Below, piece after piece: positions 43,891 to 50,298 of a stretch of DNA of 64,000 nt; the stretch's first letter is position 1, and the number at the start of each line of letters is the position of its first letter. The DNA comes from a bacterium 1XD8-76. GTDB lineage: Bacteria; Bacillota; Clostridia; Lachnospirales; Lachnospiraceae. The stretch is from the NCBI GenBank assembly GCA_003611955.1, contig RAZE01000014.1:52911-116910 (forward strand). The letters are read 5' to 3'. The position numbers were made by a program, and so were the translations under genes. The notes under the pieces were generated by a model that was not told where the DNA came from, did not search any database, and worked only from the letters and a program-made list of their open reading frames with translations.

Positions 43891-44307
43891 ATGGACAAAG
43901 TATCAGGAAAATTGACAGTATTTTTTGAAGAACCGTTTTGGGTAGGAGTGTTTGAACGTGTATCAAATGGAAAGCTATCTGTATGCAAGGTTATGTTTGG
44001 GGTGGAACCAAAAGACTATGAGGTTTGGGATTTTGTTCTGAAAAATTACTATCGGTTACGATTTAGCCCAGTTGTGGCAACTGATGTAAAAGAAGCTGGT
44101 CGCAATCCTAAACGGGTACAACGTGAAGTGCGGAAACAGGTACAGAATACCGGGATAGGAACAAAATCACAACAGGCTTTGAAATTACAGCAGGAGCAGT
44201 TGAAAACTGAACGCAAGACTATGAGCCGGGAACAGCGGGAAGCAGAGAAACAGCGGCAGTTTGAACTGAAACAGCAGAAAAGGAAAGAAAAGCATAGGGG
44301 TAGGTAA
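43891..44307 (+). CDS. yjdF: YjdF-family protein (DUF2992), copy 2
   Basis: A 138-residue paralogue of the protein at 38159 with 11 differences, most in the first 70 residues (for example KVMFGVEPKDYEVWDF), while the basic tail is almost unchanged. It heads the membrane protein/radical SAM cassette that begins 34 bases later, just as copy 1 heads the SLATT cassette. Confidence 0.87.
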   Translation: MDKVSGKLTVFFEEPFWVGVFERVSNGKLSVCKVMFGVEPKDYEVWDFVLKNYYRLRFSPVVATDVKEAGRNPKRVQREVRKQVQNTGIGTKSQQALKLQQEQLKTERKTMSREQREAEKQRQFELKQQKRKEKHRGR

Positions 44308-44341
44308 TAGATATATTATTTAAGAAAAGGTTATGAAGTGA

Positions 44342-45157
44342 ATGAAAAAATGGTTGGAAAACGATTATATAATACGTCTGTGGTTGAGCAGCATTTTGTT
44401 TGTGATAATGGGTGGAGCATTGTTTGTTATTGCAAATAAAATTAAAAGTGTTGCGCTACTTAATTTTTTTAATAGTGTAGGAGCAGTATTAATTGTTTCG
44501 GGAGTATATAATGTTATTTATGAATACATTTTAAAAACAAAACTTATTAATTTGATAATTGAAAAGGTTAAGTTGAAGAGTAGTGTTGATAAGGTTGGTA
44601 TTAATGATGTAATGCTACGAAGTGATGATGTACCATACAGAGAGTTAATAAGGGAAACGATGTCAGCAATGACAATAGTTCATGCATATGGGGCAACATG
44701 GACAAGAAATTATATTGAAATAATAAAACAGCAATGTTTGCAAAGAAGTTTAGATATTACAGTCATATTGTTGTCTATAAATTCTAAATTTTGTGACAGT
44801 ATTGAAGTACATTATGGAAAAGAAAAAGGTAGTATGACTAATTCTATACAAAGAGTGACAGAATATTGGAAGGAGTTGGGAAAAGAAGTAAGTGCCAAAA
44901 GTGTGGTAAAAGTATATTATTTTGATGGAAATCCTGTTCATTCACTGTATAAATTTGATAATAGAATTGTAGTCGTATCCAACAAAATAAGTAATAAATT
45001 ATCTTTAAATTTGCCCTGTATTATTTGTAATCAGAAAAAAGAAGTAAAAGAAGGATTATATTATATATATGAAGAGGAAATAGGAGAGTTAATAAGTGAG
45101 GAAAATTTAATATATTCAAATCAAGGAGGAGAAGATGAACGGAACAAAGATATATAA
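44342..45157 (+). CDS. membrane-anchored protein with a possible degenerate PLD-like domain
   Basis: A 271-residue protein. Two membrane segments lie near residues 11-30 and 38-58; the rest is cytoplasmic or external, with IVHAYGATWTRNY, RSLDITVILLS and GNPVHSLYKFDNRIVVVS. The last resembles a reduced HxK-type phospholipase D motif (HSLYKFD) and the earlier strand-helix pattern fits that fold, but no second HKD was seen. It overlaps the radical SAM gene by 23 bases. A membrane sensor or effector for the cassette is an inference. Confidence 0.5.
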   Translation: MKKWLENDYIIRLWLSSILFVIMGGALFVIANKIKSVALLNFFNSVGAVLIVSGVYNVIYEYILKTKLINLIIEKVKLKSSVDKVGINDVMLRSDDVPYRELIRETMSAMTIVHAYGATWTRNYIEIIKQQCLQRSLDITVILLSINSKFCDSIEVHYGKEKGSMTNSIQRVTEYWKELGKEVSAKSVVKVYYFDGNPVHSLYKFDNRIVVVSNKISNKLSLNLPCIICNQKKEVKEGLYYIYEEEIGELISEENLIYSNQGGEDERNKDI

Positions 45158-46205
45158 TGAAAAATTCTGTGCTGCATGTTATTTTAGAACGATTGCTGAA
45201 TATCCGAAAAGAAAATGTCTAATACAAATAACAGAGAAATGTAATTTGTGTTGCGAACATTGTTTTGTATCAGCAAATAATATTGGCCAAGAAATGGATA
45301 TCCAAAAAATAAAAGATATTATTCTTCCCCAACTTTTAAAAAATAATATTGCAAAAGTGACTTTGACTGGAGGCGAGCCATTTGTACATCCTAAATTATC
45401 AGATATAGTAGAGTTATTGCTAGCAAATAATATTGCTGTCAGTATATGTACTAATGCAACATTGATTACGGAACAATTTTTAGAATGTTTTAATAATTAT
45501 GAAAATTTGCATTTTAATGTGAGTTTGGATGGCTTTTCCTCTTCGTCACATGGGAAATTTAGGGGAAATCAAAATCCAGAACTATATAATACAATTATTA
45601 GCAATATTGAGTTAGTAGGTAAGAAAGGATTGCTTAACGGGGTATTGGTCACTCCAAATATTTATTCGTCGGTACATGAATATGTGGAACTATGTGAGTT
45701 TGCAAAAAAATGCCATGCTAAATATGTATTAATGAATCCATTATCGCAATTTGGTCGCGGAGAAAAAACTATTAACTTGGCATTTGATAATCAGCAAATG
45801 AACGAGTTGAGGCAGGCAACTAAGAAATTTAATGATAACGATATGGAAATGGTATATATTAGATTTCCCAATAGTGAGAACAAGCCCTTAAGTGAGTGCG
45901 TAGCGGGCAAGGTAATGTATATTTTTACTAATGGAGATATTGCCTTTTGTCCATATATGGTTTTTGCTGCAAAAGATTTTAGTAGTCTATATAATGCCGA
46001 GGATTTTATGTTAGGCAATATTTTTATAAAAGATTTTGATTGGGAAAAAAGTCTAAATGATTATAAATTTCCAATAAATTATAATGAGGTATGCTTGAAG
46101 TGTGAAAATCAGAAGTGTAAAAAGGGATGTTATGCAGCGAAGATATCACGTGGCAGTAAGTTGACAGAAAAAGACCATGATCTGTGTCCATTGGAAGATG
46201 CGTAA
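45135..46205 (+). CDS. radical SAM/SPASM-domain enzyme
   Basis: A 356-residue enzyme. The 4Fe-4S SAM cluster motif CNLCCEHC gives CxxxCxxC at Cys36, 40 and 43; the SAM-binding GGEP is in TLTGGEPFVHP. The C-terminal third has SPASM-type cysteines (SECVAGK, AFCPYM, CLKCENQKCKKGC, DLCP). SPASM enzymes usually modify peptides or other macromolecules. Its tight coupling to a nucleotide-kinase-like gene recalls prokaryotic viperins, but those lack a SPASM domain, so this is probably something different. AAGGAGGAG precedes the ATG. Confidence 0.85.
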   Translation: MNGTKIYNEKFCAACYFRTIAEYPKRKCLIQITEKCNLCCEHCFVSANNIGQEMDIQKIKDIILPQLLKNNIAKVTLTGGEPFVHPKLSDIVELLLANNIAVSICTNATLITEQFLECFNNYENLHFNVSLDGFSSSSHGKFRGNQNPELYNTIISNIELVGKKGLLNGVLVTPNIYSSVHEYVELCEFAKKCHAKYVLMNPLSQFGRGEKTINLAFDNQQMNELRQATKKFNDNDMEMVYIRFPNSENKPLSECVAGKVMYIFTNGDIAFCPYMVFAAKDFSSLYNAEDFMLGNIFIKDFDWEKSLNDYKFPINYNEVCLKCENQKCKKGCYAAKISRGSKLTEKDHDLCPLEDA

Positions 46206-46216
46206 AGGAGTTTGTG

Positions 46217-46828
46217 ATGGGAATTTTTATTACAGTTGAGGGACCTAATGGAGTAGGAAAGTCTACATTTATAAAAAGATTGGAGGAAATGCTTTTATCA
46301 AAGTATATGGTATTTTTAACAAGGGAACCCACGAATACAAATTTTGGGAATTATGTAAAGAAAAATGAGGAAATGTTGGAAGGAGAAGCATATGCATACT
46401 TGATAGCAGCAGATAGATGTTACCATCTTAAAAATTACATAGAGCCTGAATTGGATAAAGGAAAAATCGTAATCAGTGATAGATATATAGAATCCAGCTT
46501 AGTACTGCAAGAATTTGATGGAGTGAAAAGAGAAGATATTTGGCATTTGAATTGCAATTTTATGATTCCAGATTTAAGTATAATTTTATTAGGCACGGAA
46601 GAAATATTGGAGAGTAGATTACTGGAACGAAATGTATTAACTCGTTTTGAGAAAAAAATGACAAGAAGAGATGAAATAGAAAGGTATATAAAAGCCGCAG
46701 AGTTTTTAAGGGTTAAAGGATTTAACGTTATGACTTTTTATAATGATACGGAATCAGAGTTGAGCAATAGTTTAAATGATGTTAAAGAATTTATTATTGA
46801 TTTAGAAAGGAAGAAACAAAATGGATAA
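46217..46828 (+). CDS. thymidylate-kinase-like P-loop kinase
   Basis: A 203-residue kinase. P-loop EGPNGVGKST (residues 8-17), TREPT of the DRx-like region, and SDRYIESSLVLQEF are the thymidylate kinase hallmarks; LERNVLTRFEKK is the LID region. The chromosome normally has its own tmk elsewhere, so this cargo copy likely acts on a nucleotide used or made by the cassette. The ATG at 46217 follows AAGGAG by six bases. It overlaps the nuclease gene by eight bases. Confidence 0.82.
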   Translation: MGIFITVEGPNGVGKSTFIKRLEEMLLSKYMVFLTREPTNTNFGNYVKKNEEMLEGEAYAYLIAADRCYHLKNYIEPELDKGKIVISDRYIESSLVLQEFDGVKREDIWHLNCNFMIPDLSIILLGTEEILESRLLERNVLTRFEKKMTRRDEIERYIKAAEFLRVKGFNVMTFYNDTESELSNSLNDVKEFIIDLERKKQNG

Positions 46829-47612
46829 GAAAATTAGTTTTTTGTCCTTGAATATTGGAAATCCATCCTTAGATCGAGCGAAAAAGCAATGCGAATGGTT
46901 GGATAAACGACCGGAAGATGTGTTTATTTTAACTGAGACGAAGAACAGTCAAGGATGTTCATATATAGAAGATTTTTTTTTACAATATGGATATGATTTG
47001 TTTTCTATGAATTCTTTATTAGATTTTAGTGTGAATTTTCCTAAATCTAAAACAGGAGATTTGGGTGTAATGATAGTAAGTAAGCACCAAATTGTAAAAA
47101 GTATGAATCTATTTAAGGAGGATAGTGTTTTTTACGCCAGGCAACTAGAAACTATTATTTCTATAGAGAATTTGCAAATAAGTGTAGTTGGGTTATATGT
47201 CCCATCAAGGGATAGAAGTGATGAAAAAATTATGAGGAAAAAAAGTTTTGTTGATAGTATTGAAGAGTTTATAACAGAGTCTAGGGATGTGTCTAGGGTA
47301 ATTATGGGTGATCTTAATATTCTAGATAGAAATCATATACCGCATTACTCCACTTTTTTTGAATGGGAATATAGTTTTTATGATAAAATTATATGCGAAG
47401 GGTACGTTGATGCATATAAGTATTGTAATCATGAAAAGCAAGAATATAGTTGGGTAGGTAGAACGAATGATGGCTATAGATATGATTATGCTTTTGCTTC
47501 TGCAGATTTAAGAGATAAGATAGTGGGATGTAAGTATATTCATGATACAAGAAAAAATGGTCTCACAGATCATTCTGCCATTGTTATGGAACTAAAAGTC
47601 AAAACTTTATAG
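46821..47612 (+). CDS. endonuclease/exonuclease/phosphatase (EEP) family protein
   Basis: A 263-residue protein with the full EEP catalytic set: Asn in SLNIGNPS, Glu in ILTETKNS, Asp and Asn in IMGDLNILD (about 163), Asp in YRYDYAFAS and Asp-His in LTDHSAIVM near the end. Members are Mg-dependent DNases or phosphodiesterases. It is the last gene of a four-gene overlapping cassette and ends 22 bases before the right-end GGCTCT pair of the element. Confidence 0.82.
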   Translation: MDKKISFLSLNIGNPSLDRAKKQCEWLDKRPEDVFILTETKNSQGCSYIEDFFLQYGYDLFSMNSLLDFSVNFPKSKTGDLGVMIVSKHQIVKSMNLFKEDSVFYARQLETIISIENLQISVVGLYVPSRDRSDEKIMRKKSFVDSIEEFITESRDVSRVIMGDLNILDRNHIPHYSTFFEWEYSFYDKIICEGYVDAYKYCNHEKQEYSWVGRTNDGYRYDYAFASADLRDKIVGCKYIHDTRKNGLTDHSAIVMELKVKTL

Positions 47613-47634
47613 TGGCGGGAGGGGATGAATAGTT

Positions 47635-47651
47635 GGCTCTATTTTGGCTCT
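47635..47651 (+). repeat. paired GGCTCT hexamers, right end of element 2
   Basis: GGCTCT at 47635-47640 and 47646-47651, 11 bases apart, about 105 bases inside att copy C, as the GGGTAC pair sits inside copy B. The hexamer matches the pair at 48661-48677, not the GATACC pair at the left end of element 2. Confidence 0.6.
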
Positions 47652-47756
47652 AAAAATTTGAACTGGCACAAATACGAGAGCGTTTTTTGAAGAATACGGA
47701 TAATAAATCTTTTATAAATTAGAGAAAAACAGTCAGTTCAAGCTATCCGCCGTAGG

Positions 47757-47766
47757 GAGTTCGAAT
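47757..47766 (+). repeat. att copy C
   Basis: GAGTTCGAAT then AG, the same Glu-Phe-Glu-stop form as copy B. It marks the right end of element 2. Confidence 0.76.
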
Positions 47767-47903
47767 AGTACAAGAGTATATTATTTATTTCATATGGCAG
47801 GTAGTCTATGAGATTGCCTGCTATATTTACAATCTATTGTTTCAGAAAAATTTAGGTGGTAAATTGTTGCCAATAGAAATGGGGATTTATTATAGTAAAA
47901 TGC

Positions 47904-47932
47904 TTTACAAATGCTACAATATGGAATATACT
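47904..47932 (+). promoter_or_regulatory. promoter of the toxin-antitoxin operon
   Basis: TTTACA at 47904-47909, 17 bases, TATACT at 47927-47932, about 30 bases before the antitoxin start. Confidence 0.62.
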
Positions 47933-47961
47933 AATACCATCATGAAGAAAGAGGTGATATA

Positions 47962-48210
47962 ATGGCTCAAATCAGTTTGCGTATAGAGGATGATGTAAAG
48001 AAAAAGGCAGAGCAAGCTTGTGCCGATATTGGAATGTCTTTGTCTACGGCTATTAATATTTATCTAAAAAAATTGGGGCGAGAGAAACGGATACCATTTG
48101 AAGTATCTGTTGATCCGTTTTATTCGCAGGAGAATATGACTAGGCTTAGAGAGTCTGTAGCGCAAATGGAGGCTACAGGCGGTACGATACATGAGGTGGA
48201 TGATGATTAA
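47962..48210 (+). CDS. RelB/DinJ-family antitoxin
   Basis: An 82-residue protein with the ribbon-helix-helix start AQISLRIEDDVKKKAEQACA, then GMSLSTAINIYLKK and a toxin-binding tail with IPFEVSVDPFYS. These are the DinJ/RelB hallmarks. It should neutralise the downstream toxin and repress the operon with it. Confidence 0.9.
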   Translation: MAQISLRIEDDVKKKAEQACADIGMSLSTAINIYLKKLGREKRIPFEVSVDPFYSQENMTRLRESVAQMEATGGTIHEVDDD

Positions 48211-48466
48211 GTCATGGTCAGATGCGGCGTGGGAAGATTTTGAATACTGGACAAAGCAGGATAAAAAGACGTTGAAACGTATTCTTCAACTATTGAAGGA
48301 TATTGACCGGAATGGATATGAGGGAATAGGAAAGCCAGAAAGATTAAGTGGTGATTTGGCATCCTATTGGAGCCGGCGGATAGATGATGCAAATCGTATT
48401 GTTTATCGGATAGAAGATAATACGATAAAGATTGTTCAATGTGGTTCTCATTATAGAGATAAGTAA
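48203..48466 (+). CDS. yoeB: Txe/YoeB-family toxin
   Basis: An 87-residue toxin from the ATG at 48203: IKSWSDAAWEDFEYW, then ILQLLKDIDRNGYEGIGKPE, SGDLASYWSRRIDDANRIVY and CGSHYRDK at the end. These match YoeB, a ribosome-dependent mRNA endonuclease; the catalytic His/Tyr tail is present, so it is probably active. It overlaps the antitoxin by eight bases. Confidence 0.9.
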   Translation: MIKSWSDAAWEDFEYWTKQDKKTLKRILQLLKDIDRNGYEGIGKPERLSGDLASYWSRRIDDANRIVYRIEDNTIKIVQCGSHYRDK

Positions 48467-48590
48467 GGACGGCAACATTCTGGCAGCAGAAAATCAGTAA
48501 ACCAAAATAATTGATGTAATTGAAGTAAAAAAAGGCATATATTTACACAAAACTTAAGAAAATATAGTTAAAAATAGCGAAGAACACGCC

Positions 48591-48600
48591 GAGTTCGAGT
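48591..48600 (+). repeat. att copy D
   Basis: GAGTTCGAGT then AA, again Glu-Phe-Glu-stop. It is followed by a hairpin and a hexamer pair as after copies A and B, so another element or element remnant begins here. Confidence 0.74.
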
Positions 48601-48609
48601 AACGGATAA

Positions 48610-48646
48610 AATCCCGGAAATGCTGATAATGGGCATTTCCGGGATT
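48610..48646. terminator. hairpin after att copy D
   Basis: A perfect 14-base-pair stem AATCCCGGAAATGC / GCATTTCCGGGATT with an eight-to-nine-base loop. It is followed by GCTTTATG. A nearly identical stem lies at 63457-63485. Confidence 0.7.
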
Positions 48647-48660
48647 GCTTTATGCCGTTT

Positions 48661-48677
48661 GGCTCTAAGAGGGCTCT
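48661..48677 (+). repeat. paired GGCTCT hexamers after att copy D
   Basis: GGCTCT at 48661-48666 and 48672-48677, 11 bases apart. The second overlaps the stop codon of the merR gene on the other strand. Confidence 0.58.
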
Positions 48678-49554
48678 AATTGTTTTCGGAAGCATTATTC
48701 TCCGAGTAATAACGGAACGCTTTTACGATATAATCAGAAGCCCCTTTTCTATATTTGCTGTCAGTCATGTTTTTTATATAATCGCTTGAATATATGTCGA
48801 TAAGAACATTGATATAGGGCTCATCGAGGGATGTATCAGCGCAGTTTTTCTGTATAAACTGTAATAGCTCGTGTACAATAGATTGTATTTTAGGCGAAGA
48901 AACATCTTCTGACAAGTCGGCAGTTAGTCTGCCAAATAGTATATCAGTTTGTCTTCCAATTTCTTTCACTTCCCCTGTTAATTGTGTTTCCATGAATTCA
49001 GAGAAATGTTCTAAATTATGTTTCATGGCTTCGGTGTATTTTTCGATACTGCCGAATTGTTTGATGGCAAGTTTGGCTATTTCAGATTCATTATCTCTGA
49101 CTTTCTGAATACACATATCAAAATCTTCAATACTTCCAAAGTACTTGATAACATCATCAGTGCTGTTATTTTTAAAATCCTCTAATGCGGTAATGTAATC
49201 AGACAGGTCAAATTCTTTAAAGCTCATACACTGATCTCCTTTCTCTAAGCGGCTAAGAAGCTGTATAAGTCTGTCTGTCCGATTGCGTTTCAGCAGAAGC
49301 AGTTCTTTTTGTCTTTTGAAAGCCTTGATTTTGTTAAAGTCTGGTTTTTGCAGAATTTCTTTGATCTCTTTCAGCTTAAATCCCAATTCCTTAAAAAACA
49401 GGATTTGTTGTAGCTTCTGCAAGGCGTCATCATCATATAGACGATAGCCGGATTCGGCCAATTCGCTTGGCTTTAACAATCCAATCTCGTCATAGTATTG
49501 TAGTGTTCGTGTGCTTATGCCTGTTAATTCTGCAACTTGGCTTATGGTTCGCAT
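48676..49554 (-). CDS. MerR-family regulator with TipAS-like C-terminal domain
   Basis: A 292-residue protein. The MerR HTH is in TISQVAELTGISTRTLQYYD, then GLLKPSELAESGYRLYDDDA, followed by the dimerisation helix. The C-terminal 180 residues are helical and resemble the TipAS ligand-binding domain, which binds peptide or drug molecules. ATG at 49554 with AGGAG upstream is preferred to a TTG at 49587. Its own promoter has the 19-base spacer typical of MerR control. No adjacent target gene is left intact. Confidence 0.85.
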   Translation of the reverse strand: MRTISQVAELTGISTRTLQYYDEIGLLKPSELAESGYRLYDDDALQKLQQILFFKELGFKLKEIKEILQKPDFNKIKAFKRQKELLLLKRNRTDRLIQLLSRLEKGDQCMSFKEFDLSDYITALEDFKNNSTDDVIKYFGSIEDFDMCIQKVRDNESEIAKLAIKQFGSIEKYTEAMKHNLEHFSEFMETQLTGEVKEIGRQTDILFGRLTADLSEDVSSPKIQSIVHELLQFIQKNCADTSLDEPYINVLIDIYSSDYIKNMTDSKYRKGASDYIVKAFRYYSENNASENN

Positions 49555-49630
49555 TCTTATCGGCTCCTTAAATTTGTGAAGAAGCAAGACAGAGATTGCC
49601 AGCTTATATCTATTCTGCTCCTATGAGAAA

Positions 49631-49661
49631 AGAATACAGTATCACGTTACGTGAAAGTCAA
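49631..49661 (-). promoter_or_regulatory. MerR-type autoregulated promoter
   Basis: On the minus strand TTGACT and TATTCT are separated by 19 bases, longer than the usual 17, with the palindrome CACGTAACGTG in the spacer. MerR activators work by untwisting such promoters. Confidence 0.7.
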
Positions 49662-49734
49662 TACTTTTGTACAAAAATTTTTCTCATTCACTTTTGGAAT
49701 ATATTTTAACGGAGATACCTCTAACACCCTTTTT

Positions 49735-49839
49735 GACAATCTTGCTGTCATCAAGAATACTGATCTTCGCATGGGCATTGATGGTCTGTCTATGATCATT
49801 GGAGATAAATATTCTCAAAAACTATTTGAAAAAGTATAG
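49735..49839 (+). pseudogene. IS66 TnpB (Orf2) fragment
   Basis: The reading frame contains NTDLRMGIDGLSMIIGDKYS, which matches the conserved TDLRKGIDGLA region of the IS66-family accessory protein. Only about 35 codons remain, with no start. Confidence 0.55.
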
Positions 49840-49841
49840 CA

Positions 49842-50024
49842 CTTCATGCACATATATCAAGAATGGAAAACGGAATTTCTGTACCTTCAGAAGCTTTAAC
49901 TAAATTGATATGTAAAGAATTTGATATAAATACAGAATGGCTAAAATTTGGAAGGGGACCTGTTTTTGAATCAGATATTAATATTGATTTAATAAATTAT
50001 TATGATCAGATAATAGTAGGATAA
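49842..50024 (+). pseudogene. 3' fragment of an XRE regulator gene
   Basis: The frame reads ISRMENGISVPSEALTKLIC, then EFDINTEWLKFGRGPVFE and a stop at 50022-50024. This is the second half of a Cro/C1 HTH plus the usual short linker; the first half is gone. Confidence 0.6.
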
Positions 50025-50218
50025 AAACCAGGCATCCGAGCTAAAGAACTCCAAAGGAAAAATTATTTTTTATCTGTATACTTACACTGACTTTGAGTAC
50101 AATGGTAGAATATAAAATTTATTTATGTGGCAATGAAAAAATTGCCAATATTATTGTGCAAACTGCTTTGGTTAAAATTACTTTAACTTAGCATATTTCT
50201 GAAAGTAATTTGGTTATA
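50025..50218. other. AT-rich intergenic stretch without recognised features
   Basis: I see no open gene or clear repeat here between the XRE fragment and the lacI promoter. Confidence 0.5.
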
Positions 50219-50277
50219 TTGACAGGGGTGTAAATTGAAAATATAATTGAAAAAACGATTGATCATCATAGGATGAT
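50219..50277 (+). promoter_or_regulatory. promoter and candidate operator of the LacI-type gene
   Basis: TTGACA at 50219-50224, 17 bases, TATAAT at 50242-50247, a full consensus. Just downstream ATCATC-ATAG-GATGAT (50262-50277) forms an inverted repeat where a repressor could block transcription. Confidence 0.68.
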
Positions 50278-50298
50278 TAATGTATAGGGGAGATGCAG

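Larger units (their letters stand above)
43700..44309 (+). repeat. 610-base direct repeat, copy 2 (riboswitch plus yjdF)
   Basis: The second copy of the unit at 37968-38577. Similarity starts sharply at CGGATTGCCATATTTTTGTG, about 55 bases after the IS256 end. Confidence 0.85.
29160..47766 (+). mobile_element. integrative mobilizable element 2 at guaA, probably composite
   Basis: An 18.6-kb segment between att copies B and C. It has one full mobile backbone (XRE, excisionase, integrase, MobC, RepA-like ATPase, MobV) in its left half and cargo only in its right half. The left end has a GATACC pair and the right end a GGCTCT pair, so the two ends probably came from different elements joined by a deletion. 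A 610-base direct repeat carrying yjdF and an IS256 lie in the right half. Confidence 0.72.
47757..48600 (+). mobile_element. mini-element 3: toxin-antitoxin island between att copies C and D
   Basis: An 834-base step between two guaA-type att copies that holds only a toxin-antitoxin operon with its promoter and a hairpin at 47793-47826 (arms around GGCAGG and GCCTGC). No integrase and no hexamer pairs are present. It is probably the remnant of an element whose core was deleted, or a passively mobilised cassette. Confidence 0.6.

Noticed and set aside
45135..46828. Prokaryotic viperin with its nucleotide kinase
   Set aside because: The CxxxCxxC and the kinase neighbour fit, but the C-terminal SPASM cysteines and overall length are not viperin-like. 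I kept it as a separate rSAM/SPASM cassette.
49651..49839. A 62-codon open frame as a small protein gene
   Set aside because: There is no ribosome site, the first half is the MerR promoter region, and the second half is an IS66 fragment.
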